A stretch of DNA of 64,000 nt from Mallotus nudiflorus (taxonomy: Eukaryota; Streptophyta; Magnoliopsida; Malpighiales; Euphorbiaceae). The stretch spans positions 1,054,001 to 1,118,000 of the forward strand of contig CANTUR010000130.1 of the NCBI GenBank assembly GCA_947683625.1. Reading direction: 5' to 3'. Made by a program: the position numbers and the translations under genes. The notes beneath the pieces are model-generated. The model made no database searches. It had not been told where the DNA came from and saw only the letters and a list, made by a program, of their open reading frames with translations. This document shows positions 46,063-60,525 of this stretch, piece by piece (the first letter of the stretch is position 1; each line of letters starts with the position of its first letter).

Positions 46063-48907
46063 AAGATTTTTACACAAATATACTCTTTTTTAATTTATTG
46101 ACTAAAATAACTTAAGTTTTATTTTTTTTTTAACTTATTTTACCACTTTTATTTACATGCATGTCACTTTTATTTATTGCTTTGCACCCACGTTTCCATG
46201 CACTGCTTCATCTTTTTCCCTTCCATTTTTTTAATTCATTTTTGCTCTAATTTTAAAAGGAAGTAGAGAGAGTGAGTGGTAATTCTTAGCGTCGCTTCAT
46301 TTCCCATTTTCATTTCCATTATTCTGGCAATTTTTTCTTTTAAATCATGGTGGAAACTAGATTTGCTGCAATTAATAAAAAAGATTCTGAAGTATAAAAA
46401 TCTTAACTTGAAGGAAGAAAAGGCTTGTACATAAAAAATGGGGAAGAAACAAGTTTGTAGAAGTAAAAAAAAAAGCATGATTATAAGAAGGTTGGTTCTT
46501 CTGAAAAAGATGTTGCATGTGGTAGTAAGAGGAAAGCCTCTGAGATTCCGCATTCAAATAAAGAGAAAGGGAAGGAAAAAAAAACATGATGGTGGTGAAA
46601 TTCCTTCTTCTGGTGAAGCTTGTGTTTCTCCTAGTGACAATGTGAAGGTAAGTTTTGTTTTGTTTTTATTTTTTTTGTATTCTTTTAGTTTTAATTTAGT
46701 TTTTGGTTAGGTTTTTATTTTTTTAGGTTTGGAATCCTCTATTAAGTCCTGATGAATATTTCACTACTAAAATTGGTTGCAGTTTGAGCTATGGTGTCAT
46801 TGATATGATTAAGAATGTGTTAAATAAGAATTAATTATGTTTATTTTGAAATACATGTTTTGGGTATTTTTTAGATTTGCCAAAGTTTAAGGTGCAATGT
46901 TAATTGATACATTCTATTCTATTAAGAGAAGTGCATCAACCAAACCAGTATGAGTTTTGGTTTGAAGTTTGGGCATAAGAGATTGAAATATGGGATTAAA
47001 GAATTCACTGTTGTCACTGGTTTGAACTATATAAGTAATCCTAGTGCTTCTAGTGTTTTAATTGATGAGAATAGGTTGATAAGGACTTATTTTGGTAGGT
47101 TAAGGAAAGTTAACAAGCAATCTGTCTAGGAATGTTTTCTCTCAAAGCATTAGGAGAATAATGAAGACTACATGAAGCTAACGATCATTTTTTTTATTGA
47201 AGTGTTTTTATTAAGTTGTGGTTTGGATAAAATTATTAGTAAGAGAACCTTTGATATTGTGAAGAGTGGTACATTTAATGAATACTTGTGGGGGAAAGAT
47301 ATGTTTTATTTGACTTTTGATTATATGAAGAAAAAGTTAATTTGAAAAGGAAAAAGAAAAGTAATGTTTGGTTTTATAGACTAAATGGATTTCCTTACGG
47401 TTTTCAAGTTTGGTTTTATGAAGCTTCTTGTTCTAGGCTTTCAAACATTTGTTTTCATAATCCTGGTTGATTTCCTTTAATTTTGAATTGGGGATGTAAT
47501 TTATCTCCAAGTTATAAGGTATTAAAAGGTCTATTTTTGGAGGTTCTTTAAAGAAGGTAAATTTTTATTATTTTGTATATTTTATGTTTTTGTTTTATTT
47601 TTTTATTGTTTTTGGTTTTAACACTTTGAGTTTTTTTCAAGTAGAGTTGAAAAAAAATATATGCTTCTGCTCAAAAGAAAGAGTTGTTGAATTTGAGAGA
47701 CATGTTTGATAAAGAGAAGAGTAAATTAGAGCATTTAGATTCCTCTAAGGATGGAGGGAGCTCTTTAAGTTCTGGTGACGTTTTGAAATAGCTTTATGAT
47801 GGACAAGAGAGTTTTTCTAATGAATTGACTGCTTTAAAGTTGTTTGTGAATAAGAAGTTTGATTATCTTTTTTCTACTTTGAATTTGGTTATGGAAAAAG
47901 TTGGCGTTGTTTGCATGGATGATTTTGGTGATAAAGTAAGTTTTATATTTGAATTTTTTTTATGTAAAAATACTAAAAGGAAACCTAATGTATCCGTTTT
48001 TTCAACAAGGTAAAAAAGTTACTTCTGAAAGTGAGTCTTTTGATGCTGATAAGGGCGAATCAGATGATGGCGATGATTTAATTGATGACATTAAAACTGA
48101 GTTAAAAAGAAGAGATAAAGATGGGGATGGTGGTGCTGGAGGTTTTTTTTTTATTATTTTTTATTGGTTTTTTATTTTTAATATTTAGTTTGTTTTCTAA
48201 TATTCTATTTTATAGGAAAAAGTGTTAGTGATTTTGGCAGTTCTGGTTCAACTTTTGGCAGGGGTAGTGAAATGGTGGGAATGATAAGAAAGGTGATAAT
48301 GATGGCTCTGGTGTTAGTGATGATTGTGGAAATGAAGAGTGTCATGAATCAAAATTTTTTAAAGATGTTAGTGGGATTGAGGAGTTGGTGAAGGATTTTG
48401 CAGTAGTACGCTTTTGTTTTTATTTTTGTATCCTTTTGATTTTTAGTTTTTGATATTTGTTTTAATTTTTTATTTGCAATTTGATAAGAACGAGTCTGAT
48501 AATGTTGGAGGTAATACGAAAATAATTGATTCTACTATTAAAGTTACTGTTGTTAATGATGACATACTGAAGGATTGTGATGTAGTATTTTAATGTTTTT
48601 TTATTATTTATATTTTGTATCTTTTTGGTTTCTTCATAGTTTTTTATTCTAATTGTAATACCCTACACTTTTTATTTAAATAAAGTAATTTTCAAATTTT
48701 GTTATTAATAAATAGTTTTAAATTATATTATACAATTGTTAATTATTTTGCTATTTAATTGAGATATATTTATGTTAATATTATTTTAGGATTTTATTAT
48801 TTAATGTAAGCATTATATGTGAGTATTATTCTATTGTTTAAAATGACATTGTTATTATTGTTATTATTGTTATTTTTATTAAACTACATTATTTGCATGG
48901 TTATTTT

Positions 48908-48913
48908 ATGTGT

Positions 48914-48972
<59 letters not shown>
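48908..48972. repeat. (AT)n microsatellite
   Basis: About 65 bases of uninterrupted TA repeats in the left end of the divergent LTR. Confidence 0.9.
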
Positions 48973-48976
<4 letters not shown>

Positions 48977-49015
48977 GGGTTTAATTATTATTTTAAGTGT
49001 GTGTATATATGTATA

Positions 49016-52000
49016 TGTAATATCCCGTGTTTTTAAATATTTTAATACTGCATCGGGATATGCAGTGTTAATAATTTTTGTATATAATATTGATATTTTA
49101 TGAGTTTGTTATTTAATTAAAGTTTATTTTAATTGTTTATATTATTTAAGTACTTTACATAAAATTTTCCCGAGAATTTTATTTTTGGGGAAATTAATAA
49201 GTAATAATTTAATATTAATTATTTTAAACAATTTTACGAACTTGCATGAACTCATATATATTTTTAAAGTGCTAAATAGAGTGTATATATGTGTATATAT
49301 TTAAATTAAAATAGGGTTTAATTAATTGCCCTAATTTTTTTTATTATTTATTATTTAGTTTTAATATTATTTAATTATTTTTTTAGTGTATAAATTATTT
49401 AATATATTAAATTATATGTGTGATGTATATTTAATATGTGTGGGAATTTATATTATTTTAATATAGAGTGTGGATGTATATATATATATATAGTTGAAAA
49501 TCAAAAATTATTGCCAAATTACCATTTTTGCCCCAAACCCTCTCCTTCTTCCCTGATCACCCAACCACCCACAACCACCGTCTGTCACGCCGTTCTCTTG
49601 CCGTCAGTGTGCCTCCCAGCATGCCACCTTCCTCCTCAGCCTTCCCTGCCGCCTGCTGCAGCTGTTTCCGACGTCGGGAAGCTCGTTTTTAGCTGGAAAG
49701 CCGAAAGTTCAAGCTAACGTCGATCGACGTGTTTCCGGCCACCGTTTTCAACACCGCTGATCTCTATCTTCTCCTTGAGCTCTGGTGAGTATGATTCCAA
49801 GCTTTGTTTCACTTAAAATGGTCTAGATTTGCCTAGATTTCGATTTTGAAATTTTCTGCCTATTAGGGTTTTCGATTTTTTTTGAGCTTCAATTGATTGA
49901 TTCATGAAAAATTCCTTCACAAATGTTGATCCTAGAGCTTCATATTCATGTGTGAATTTTTGTAGAATTTTTGGAAATTATTTTGATTTTTGGGTATTTT
50001 TGAATATTTTATTATTATTTTCTAATTTTCAAAAATTAATTAATTAAATTATGAAATTGTGTTTTATGATAAATATAGGTGTTGAAATAAATTATAGAAA
50101 TTTATTTGGAATTTTTGTGAATTTTTATGTATTTATTTTGAATTTATTTAGTTTATGTAATTTTGGAAAAATAGGGTTAATTGTGTGTTTAATTGAAATT
50201 AATTAGTTAATTGAGTTTATTTATTGATATTATTGATATATATATTGAGAAAATTAATTTTTGTGCAATTATATTATTTTTGGTGAATTTTTGGATTTAT
50301 TTTAGTATATTTATATATAGAGGGGTATTTTGGTAATTTTAACCTAAATTGGCTAAAAATATAATTAAATTGGTTTTAATAGTTATTTAAGGTATAAAAA
50401 TGATTTCTACAAATTATTTAGTATTTTTAACTAATTAAAACTATTTTTTGTAAATTATTTTCAATTATATATATAATATACGATTTTTCTAATAAAATGA
50501 GTTTTTATCGGTTTTTACTGTGTTTTAGGGTTAATTATGTAATTTCTACTTATAAAATGTATTTTTAGTATATAAGGGTATTTTCGGTATTTTGTAAATA
50601 CTCTATGAATTATGGACCTCGGTCAGTAAACTGTAGCTTGGAGTCCGACTGAGGGGTTGTGATTGTGATTCTGTGTCTATTTTTCGAAGTGTGTTTCTTT
50701 GTAAGGCCAGCTCTACTCTTTAAGTAGAGAGATGTCCGTTTTACAGGGGAGGTTTTGTCGGATTTTCAGTAGAGTTCTCGTAAAACGTGATATCCAGTCG
50801 GATTCTAATTTAATTTTGTGTCTAGTAATCTAGATTGAGTCTTTAGAACTTCTGTTAGATTTATTCTGATTCCTGTCATTATTTGTTTGTTTAGTTACGC
50901 CGAGACCGAGGCCTAGTGGACCAGGCCCATCGGACCCATCTCGAGGAGCGCACTAATTGTGAGTTACTATTTTATATATATATGCTTTAGGATGCATGAT
51001 TTTAGAAATATATGTTTTATTTTAATTAAATATGCATAATGATTTAATTAGTATTTAAGTTTATTTTTAGGGTATTTTTGGTTTATTTTTAGTTTATTTT
51101 TGGTATATTTTAAATCATATGCATGTTTTGCTAATAAATTAGGTTTAAAATGTTTTTGAATATATTTCTAGTTTATTTCGTAATCTATTTGGATTTCTTT
51201 GACGTATATATATACTCGAAATATATCTGGTTTATTTTTGGTATATTTCTAGTATATATATGGTTTATGTTGCTATTTTATTTAAATTCATGCATCATTT
51301 ATTTATGAATGTATGTTTTATGTTTAATAATGAAGGATATTAATAGAACGTGCTACCTAGTGGGCAGCACTAGGACCGAGTACGTACCGGTATGCTTATA
51401 GCATTTAGGCTATATTACTAACCTGTTTGAGGATATTGATTGGATTTGATTAATCTGATATGTGATATGATTTGGGAGTGTGATTGTTGGAGCTCGGTTG
51501 ACCAAGTGTCTCGGGGCCAATCACACTGACAGTCAGACTGCTGGAGCTCGGTTGACTTAGTGTCTCGGGGCCAGTCTACTATCCAAATGGATCAAGTGAT
51601 TAGATTGGAATAAGTGAGCCTGTATGGCTAAAGTGTTGTCTAACACTGTTTGAGGTTGCGATTTTCTAGGGTTCTATTTGATCCTTCATAAACTGTGATT
51701 TTCAATAAAAATATATAAAATGATTTTTATTGCATTTGTGTGTATTTGCTTGTATACATACATATTATATATACTTTTGACTGTGTGTATTGTCATTTAG
51801 TATGCATGTATATATATTATAGTAATTCACTCAGTGAGGTCTGACTCCCCTCCGTTGACTATTTTTCAGGAGAGTCATCGTCTTTAGACCTCAATAGCAG
51901 GCCTGTACGCCGAATTTCTTCTGCCCTGGCTTTATTATGTAAACTGCTCACTTGAGTTTTATTTTATGATCTAGACACTGTAGTAGTCGTAAAATTGTTA

Positions 52001-52290
52001 AAAGATATTGTGTTATATTTGTATGAGTTATGTATTTTAAGAATTTGGACTGGATTTGTATTAAAAGAGTTCATTTATATATATGAGATGAGGATTTGAT
52101 TTAATTTCATTTGGTGGAATTATTATTTTGATATTTATGATTTTATTTCGCTGCATAGTATTTTACTTAATTGTGTTGTTATTATTACTATTGCATGTTT
52201 TATTTTATTTTTAGGCTTGCTACGGGTTCCGGATTTGAAAGAATTCCCGTTCCCTAGCGTCGGTCATGACCCCTGTTTTGGGTCGTGACA
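49016..52290 (+). mobile_element. Solo Tekay-type LTR inside the divergent solo LTR
   Basis: Starts TGTAATATCCCG, ends GGGTCGTGACA, 3275 bp. Flanks GTATA (49011-49015) and GTAAA (52291-52295) match in four of five bases. All hairpin islands are present with changed but paired bases. Confidence 0.92.
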
Positions 52291-54788
52291 GTAAATGTAT
52301 ATGTGTATACGTATATAGTTGGAGTAATTAGGAGTTAATATATATATATACACTTTAAGAACAGAAGCCAAAATCACAGCTACCCTCTTCAACCTCCCTC
52401 GCGCGCGATATCCTTTCCCTTCCCCTTACTTTGCCACCTCCATCACCGCCGGAAACTGCCATTGCTGTCGTCGTCTAAGCTCCCAACTGCCCTACTCTCT
52501 TTCTTTCCCCACCAGGCAGTAAGTCCCTTTCCCCTTTACGCGCAACGGTCCTGCCCTTGCCTGTCTGCCCAACTTCGTTCCTCTTCGTCGGTTGCTGCCC
52601 TCCTGCCTCGCCGGAGCTGCTCCCTTGATTATATTAAGAAATTAGTAGTCAATTTTATGTTTTTAATTATATTAAGAAGTTTAACATTGAGAAAATAATT
52701 TTAGATATTTGTATAATTTTCAAAGAATTTTTTAGTACTAATAATATATTATGTAAGTTTTTATATTATAGGGATAAAAACGTAATTTTTGAGCTAATTA
52801 TAGTTAAATAATAAATTGTGGTTGGTTTTAATAATATTTAAGGAATTAAAAGGATTTTTACAAATTATTTACTATTTTTAACTAATTAACACTAATTTTC
52901 AGAAATTAATTTCAAATAATATATTAGGTGAGATTTGGATATTTTGGTATTGAACTTTGAATTTAATAGTGTATATATTTTAGTAAAGATTTAATAATAT
53001 GAGTAATTAATTTTAGGTTATATTTATACTTTGATATGAAATATAAGTTTGATTATTTAATTGTTGAATAATTGATATTTTATGTTAGTATATAATTTGG
53101 TATATATGTTTGTGGAAAGTTGTTTTTAAGCTTTAATGAGAGAAGATTTTTCTGAATTATAGATATTTATATGTAATGTGTATGTTTGGGAAATAAATGA
53201 TTTAATTTTTATGTTGGTTGAGTTGTAATCTCGGTCGGGGCTAAATGGAGTTCTGAGAGCCCGACTCGAGTGTGAATGTCTGTGATTATTAGAAGTGCAT
53301 TTTCTATGCAGGAATGGCTCTACCTATGGTAGAGAGATGTTTGTTTCATAAAGGAGACTCTACTGAAATTTCGGTAGATTTTCACGTAAAACGTGATATC
53401 TACAGTAAATTTCTACCATTAATTAGGCTTTTTTCTTTCTATCGAATCTTATCCAGTCTTTCTCGAGTCAGTCTAGAATTTCGTTATTTTTGTCGATTTT
53501 TGATTTTTATTTCATAGACATATTTTTAAAATAGGTTTGTTAATTTCTTTTCTAGAGAAAATCGGAGCGGAAGCTGTTGGATCGAGGCAGACGCGCGGTC
53601 GTCAGCCTTCTCGTTCATCTTGTAAGTTGATAAAATGATCTGTGCATGTATTTTATTTAAAGATGCGTGCGCTCATATTTTTATATTTATTATATGATTT
53701 ATTTAATTTAATGTTGCTATTTAAGGTTTATACACATTTTATTTATTTAAAAATCAGATTTGAGAAATTTTGGTAGAACGGGCTACCTGGTGGGTTTCAC
53801 CAAGACCGTGTGCACATAGTAGAGATTAAGAGATGGATCCAATGTATGCATGACTTGCGAATATAAACTGGGACAGGTGCTTCGGTGGAAGCCTTTGCTC
53901 TTAGGGACCTCCAGTGATTGGGAAGTTAATAATGGACTGGGATGGGTGCCTCGGTTGATGCTTTAGCTCTCGGGGACTGCCAGTGTCATGTATTTGGATT
54001 AAGTGGATGATTGCGGCTTGGTGCCTCGATTGATGCCTTTGCTCTCGAGGACCGGCAATCCAATTGGAATAAGTGGGTCCAATTGGCCAGTTAGAAATCT
54101 AGGATTAGGGTTCTACCGAGATTTTTCAAAAGATATATATATACATTATAAAATTATTTTCACTATAAATATATGGTTTTCAAACTGTACGGCTCTTTTT
54201 ATTGACTTACTCAGTGAGGTCTAATTCCTCTCAATTTATTTTTTTTCAGGAGCTTAGGAGTTCGACCTCAGACCGCCTCTACGCCGGATTTCTTCATCAC
54301 CGGCTATACTATATAGGTCATTGTAAGCTGTACTGTAGTAGTAACTCTAGAAAACTGTAGTAGTAAATGTACTATGAATTTGTATGACTTATATATACTT
54401 ATGTATTTTATTTTAATGAACCATGCTTATGTATAATGATTTAAGATTGAGTTATGATATGTGACGATGGAGAATATTTTATTATGCGCACAATTATGTT
54501 TATTTTTAGAAAAATCAGTTTGATAATATGTTTAGTTATGAAACAAAGTTTTAAAATTGGAAGGTTTTATTTTTCTTTTCTTTAAGGCTTACTATGAGTT
54601 TTGGGGGCTTTATGCCTACCCATTCCCTAGTGCCGGTCACATGCCCTCGGGTTCGGGTAGTGACACTAATTTTTCTATTTTGTTTATTTTTTGGTTGTAA
54701 AGAATGATGGTGTTGATGTTGATAATGCTATTGAATATGCTTTAAAAGCAGTTGATGAATTGTTTAGAGATCCTTTATGTTTATTTTT

Positions 54789-54828
<40 letters not shown>

Positions 54829-55965
54829 CTATTTAATTTTTTTTATTCAGTAGCTTATTCGAAAGGGAGATTTTGTTTGTGTTTCTACACATTTTGTTGT
54901 CAGTGGTGGAAAGAGTGTGAAGAATGTAGATACGGTATGTGTTATTGATAGTTTTTATTAGTTTTTTTGGTTTCTTTTTCTTTACTTTTTAGTTTCTAAT
55001 ATAATTTTTAATTTGCAGAATGATGATAATGACTTTGAGAGTCTTGTTCCATGTAAAAGGGAGCATAAGCCTACATATTTTATGAAATCCCCTTTTGTTA
55101 ATGAATTTAGATCTTCTGATATTTCTATTGTAAAGAAGGTTGCAACCATTGTTAAAGATATTGAAAGAGTCTTAAAGAGGGGTGAATAAGGCTAATAAGG
55201 GTTTTAGTAAAATAAAAATGATTTTAAGAAATTAAACAAGAATTGAATGAATATTGAAAAGGAAGAATGAAAATACAATGATTTAAGGAGTTCGAATTCA
55301 ACAACAATCATACATCTCCACTTAACTCATCCTCAAGTTAGGATTTTTAATCACCCACAATTTTATTTATAAGATTGAAATGTTTCTAAATTGACTTGCT
55401 TTTAAATTCCACCTGCAATTGTCATCTATGCAATTGATATAGTATTTTCTTGGGCATGATTTGATAACTCTGAACTGAAAGTTGTTTTATGTCACGACCC
55501 AAATCGGGAGTCATGACCGACACCAGGGAACGAGAATTCTTTTGAATTCAAAACCCGTAGCAAGCCTTAAAATAAAAACACATGTAAATAATAATATAAA
55601 AATACTCTAGAATTAAAACTTTAATCAATATAAAAATAAATACTTAAATGTCATGTCATAATAAAAATATTTCATACAATATTCATAATACAAAAATCTC
55701 AAAACCAAAACAACACACCACTGATATGATAACATTACTACTACAATTTCTAGAGTACAATAAAAGTTTAGATAATAAATTTACATAATCTAGCTGGAGC
55801 TGAAGAAGACCAGCGAAGAGGTATTCTACTAAGGTATAAAGAAGAAGAATCTCATGTAAAAAACTATTGAGGAGGATCAGATCTCACTGAGTGAATTATT
55901 ATAATATATATACATGCATCCTAAAGTCATATGCAGTTAAACATCAGTATAATAATAATAATAAT

Positions 55966-56006
<41 letters not shown>

Positions 56007-58143
56007 CATTTCACACAGATTCTAAAATCCACTTATATATATATATATATAATGTAGAAAATGTTTATTTTGGTTGAAGGATCAAATAGAACCTTAAATA
56101 TCTACAACCTTAATCATAAAACTCACTAGCCATATAAGCTTACTTAATTCCAAAATAATTCTCTTATTCCATTTTAGACAGTAGAGTGGCTTTGAGACAC
56201 TAAGTCAACTAAGCTCCCGCAATCACACTACTCACTCACTGCAATTCTCAATAATCAATAATTAATTTTCACCTTAATAAATTCTCATAGTATTAACCCT
56301 AACATTCTAATGTACCAATGCGAACACAGTCCTAATGTAGCCCACTAGATAGCATGTTCTATTGATATCCTTCATATAAATTATATATTTATGGAAAATA
56401 ATAAACGCGCAATTAAAATATAATAACATTCACTATAGAAGAATATACCAATCGTATACTAGAAATATACCGAATGTATACTAGAAATATTCTAAATATA
56501 TATGCCAAAATAAACCAATTATATATTAAAAATATAACAAGTATATATGTTGCATATATATTGAAATATACCAAAAATATACTAAAAGTATACCAAATAT
56601 ATACTAAATCATTTAATAAAACAATTCATGTTTAAATACTTATTAAAAACATGAATGCTCATAATCATGTATCCTATCTTATATGCAATGCATATATAAA
56701 ATAATAACTCACATGTTTGCACTCCTTGAGACAAACTTAATGAGCTTAGTTCGATAGGTCTCGATCTTGGCGTAACTAGAAAAATAAATAATAACAACAA
56801 AAATCAGAATAAATCCCTAACTTTACACTTCTAGGAATTCTAGAGAAAGACTCGTTCTAAGAACATGACTCGACCACATAACGAAAAACTCAGGATCGAC
56901 CCGATGTAATGTTTTACGAGAATTCTATTGAAAATTCGGCAGAGTCTCCTTTGTAAAATGGGTATCTCTCTATTGAAAATAGAGCCGATCCTGCAAACAA
57001 ACACATTTCTAAAACCACAAAAGCTCATTGTCTCAGGTTGGGACCCTAAATTACATAATTCCCAACTGAGGTTCTCAATTCACAATAAAATCAATATTTA
57101 ATAATAATATAATAAAAATCATTTAAATCCATAAATATCATTAAATAACCACAATACAACATATTAAATAACCAAAAACATTAAAACTAATTATTTCAAA
57201 ATAGTTAATAAAATCTCAATAATTATATAATATTAATAGAAAATCCAATTTTTCAATTCTTCGAAATAAAATAGTAAAATTCACAAATAATGATTCAAAT
57301 AGTTTACATATATAATAAAAATGGTTAAAAACTAGTTTAATCACAAAAATAATAAATAAAACTATTATTTGAATATATTACCGAAAATTATTATTAATTA
57401 GTTAAAAATAGTAAATAATTCGTAAAAATTATTTTAATACCATTTATTATTCTAAAATCATTCAAAACATATAATTTAACAATAATTTCAATAAAAACGC
57501 AAAAATTCACCCATTAATAAAAAATTCACATAATACTAAATATTATTCAAAAATTAACCAAAAATTACTAAAAATTATTTTTTCATCCAAAGTTAATAAT
57601 TTAAATTAACTATACTAATTTAACATAATTTCTATACAAATCATATAAAACACATAATTAATAAAAATTCAATTTAATAATTAAAAATACAATAATTATG
57701 TATAATTAAAATAAATTCATAAAAATAAACTAAAAATATATTTGAGAAGCTAAAGATTTACACAACAAATTTCCAAAAGAATTTAACAAGAATCATTCAA
57801 ACTCAAGTTAAAAAAAATAAAAAACCCTAAATAGATATAAACTAAACTTGAAGATATATAACTAACCAGACGTCATAAGCTTAAACCGACTTAAGAATCG
57901 AGTAGCCCGTGTCGAGAGGAGTTGAACGAGCTTGAAAATGCAAGCTAAAACCACCAGATTCTCATCGGAGCTACTGTAGCTCACTTTTAGATTTCAGTAA
58001 GAACAATGAGCTAAGTGGTGGCGGAAGGAAGAGAGTAAAGAGGGAAGATGGTAACGAGCTTGGTGGTGGCTCAGTCGGCGCTGGTAGAGCTCGGGCCATT
58101 GCAAACGATGACGACAACAACAACAACAACAGCAACAATAGTA

Positions 58144-58362
<219 letters not shown>

Positions 58363-58529
58363 GGCGGCGGAAGGAAGAGAGAAGGTAGGGAAGATGGTAA
58401 CGAGCTTGGTGGTGGTTTGGTGGTGGCTCAGTCGGTGCTGTTGGAGCTCAGGCTATTGTAATGTACTGGAAATGGTGGAAGTGAGAAAATGAAAAAGAAG
58501 AAATTAAAAAAGAAAAAGATGGGGAGGGA

Positions 58530-58990
58530 ATGGAGTTGACTGAAAATTAAATCCTGACTTTCTTTTCTTATATATATATATATATATTACAACAAACAAC
58601 AACAACAACAACAACAATAAGAATAATAATAAGAAAATTAAATCCTGACTTTCTTTTCTTATATATATATATATATATATTACAACAAGAACAACAACAA
58701 CAAACAAATAAACAACAAGAACAACAACAACAACAACAATAATAATAATAATAATAATAATAAGAAAATTAAATCCTGACTTTCTTTTCTTATATATATA
58801 TATATATATATTACAACAACAACAACAACAAACAACAACAACAAGAACAACAACAACAAGAACAACAACAAACAATAATAAGAACAACAAGAACAAACAA
58901 CAACAATAACAACAACAAGAACAACAACAAACAACAAGAACAACAACAAGAACAACAACAGACAACAACAAGAACAACAACAATAAGAAG
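58530..58990. repeat. Tandem units with (AT)n and CAA-rich tails
   Basis: The unit AAATTAAATCCTGACTTTCT, then TTTCTTATATAT... and a CAACAA-rich tail, starts at about 58543, 58635 and 58765, with growing lengths of (AT)n and (CAA)n. Later part is GAACAACAA-type repeats. Confidence 0.85.
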
Positions 58991-59144
58991 AAGAATAATA
59001 CCCCTTTACGTAAGAAAATATTTAACGTAAAATAAATGAATAGTATTCATATAAAATGATAATATATAAATAAAAATTTAAAATATTATTAACACTGCAT
59101 ATCTCAAAATAATTTTATTTAATTTAAAATATTAGGTCATTACA

Positions 59145-60525
59145 TTTTATATCGCATAAAATGTGATAAGAATTTTTATTGTCTGTTTGTTGTTGTAGAT
59201 TTGATGAGCTTGGATTTCTTTGATATTTTTGTTGCTAATTTTTGAAGGATTAATGAGAGGACTTTGAACTTTATCATCCTTTTGGAGTTGGTTGGCAAAA
59301 TCAAGGATATCTGAAACTGATTCCATGTTGTTTGTGCTTGTCAATTGTTGCTCAAATTGCGAAATTGCAGATGTTGGAGTCGAAGTGAAGAACATGTTGT
59401 TTTCTCTTTTTTTTTTCCAATTTCATGCATAAAGGGAATTTCGTCTAATCTGATTAAGTGCTTTTCAACTGTATATAGAAAAGTAGAGTGGAGTCATCTT
59501 GAATTTCAAGTTTTGGATAGTTTTCCTTGACTTAATAACTGATTTGCATTTCAAAATCTTCATTATGCCTTTTCAACCAAGTTGAACTTGTATTGATTAA
59601 CTTTTGATAGCTGCAATCTTTTTTAATTTGCATTCCTGTCACTTGAAAATTTTTGTATGTGAAGTTACTCCATTCACTATTTGTATTGAATAAAAACGAG
59701 TAGCTGCTGGTTTCCTATAAACATAATGTGTTTTAGAAACTTAAATTCTAATGAAAGTATTCAAAAATTAAGAACAATATATAAAAAAAAATTGTAATGT
59801 ATCATAAACTTAAAGGATACTAAAATTATTTTAAAATGAGAAAACATATGAATAATTTTCTGGTTTCAAATTTTTCATACAGAAGATGTAAATATGTTTT
59901 AGAAACATGAAATATACTCCATTTAATCGAAATTGAAAAAAACATATACTAAATTTTTCGGTTTGTTGATGAGTTTAATGGAGAATTTTTTTACAATAAT
60001 CAAGGGTCAAATTTTGTATAAACATTGCTTTTTGTAATAGATTTATTGATGATAATAGTTGGGTTTCATGCATGTATATGATTTTCAAGTATTTTTGAAA
60101 GAGTTATAGAGATCTTTATGGCAATGTATTACCTTGCATGTGCGATTTTTTTTTATGAAATTCAGCTTGCTTGTTTTTCTTCTTTTTAATTTGTTGAAAC
60201 TTTTTGAGATTTGGATGAGAATGCTTTGATTTTTTGTTGAATTGTTGCTGAGATTTATCTTATGTATTTTGATTTTGTTGTTTTTTGAAGAAATCATGAA
60301 GGATTATCTTTGGATTATTGAAGATTTTTGGTTTTGTTGGCTGCTTTTTTTGAAGAAGAGAGAAAAGAGATGAAGGCGTGACTCTTTTGAGCTAAAGGAA
60401 TGGGACCATTAGGTTTGGGTGCATTCCAGTAATTATTTTTTGGTTTTAGAACACATTGGTAATAAAAAAAATTAAGATATTTTAGTTGTTGACTTTAAGT
60501 TTTGGAATATTTTAGTAAAGATCTC
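59145..60525. other. Right arm of the Mutator-like element
   Basis: Follows the solo LTR's target duplication and ends at the inverted repeat. Contains no recognised domain. A minus-strand 82-residue ORF (59395-59147) resembles nothing I know. Confidence 0.5.

Larger units (their letters stand above)
48654..54665 (+). mobile_element. Solo LTR of a divergent Tekay-related family, holding another solo LTR
   Basis: Starts TGTAATACCCTA and ends GGGTAGTGACA. A perfect 5-bp target duplication CTAAT flanks it (48649-48653 and 54666-54670). Without the insert it is about 2.7 kb. Overall sequence is unlike the other LTRs, yet it has the same order of islands: hairpin at 53318-53334, acceptor TATGCAG (about 53311), donor GTAAGT (about 53623), three stem modules (53863-54065) and acceptor TTTTTCAG (about 54250). 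Confidence 0.9.
46438..55190 (+). pseudogene. Broken DUF1985 gene of the Mutator-like element
   Basis: Exon-like pieces between 46438 and 48600 continue at 54690-55190 beyond the inserted LTRs. About 46960-47440 reads GHKRLKYGIKEFTVVTGLNY, then YFGRLRKVNK, GTFNEYLWGKDMFYLTFDYM and LNGFPYGFQVWFYEAS, with several stops and frame changes. These match the DUF1985 domain, typical of Ulp1-protease-like genes carried by plant Mutator elements. An acidic stretch (about 48020-48120, Glu/Asp-rich) follows. The cysteine protease core is not seen, so the SUMO-protease part is either lost or was never present here. Confidence 0.6.

Noticed and set aside
46236..46587. Minus-strand ORFs of 105 and 71 residues
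   Set aside because: Antisense to the first exon of the DUF1985 gene and rich in Phe/Leu from A-rich sequence.
55150..55489. Fragment with AAAGAGGGGTGAATAAGG, possible start of another retroelement
   Set aside because: No LTR end, primer site or domain could be found around it.
58504..58983. Cys/Val/Leu-rich minus-strand ORFs
   Set aside because: Readings of CAA/AT microsatellites.
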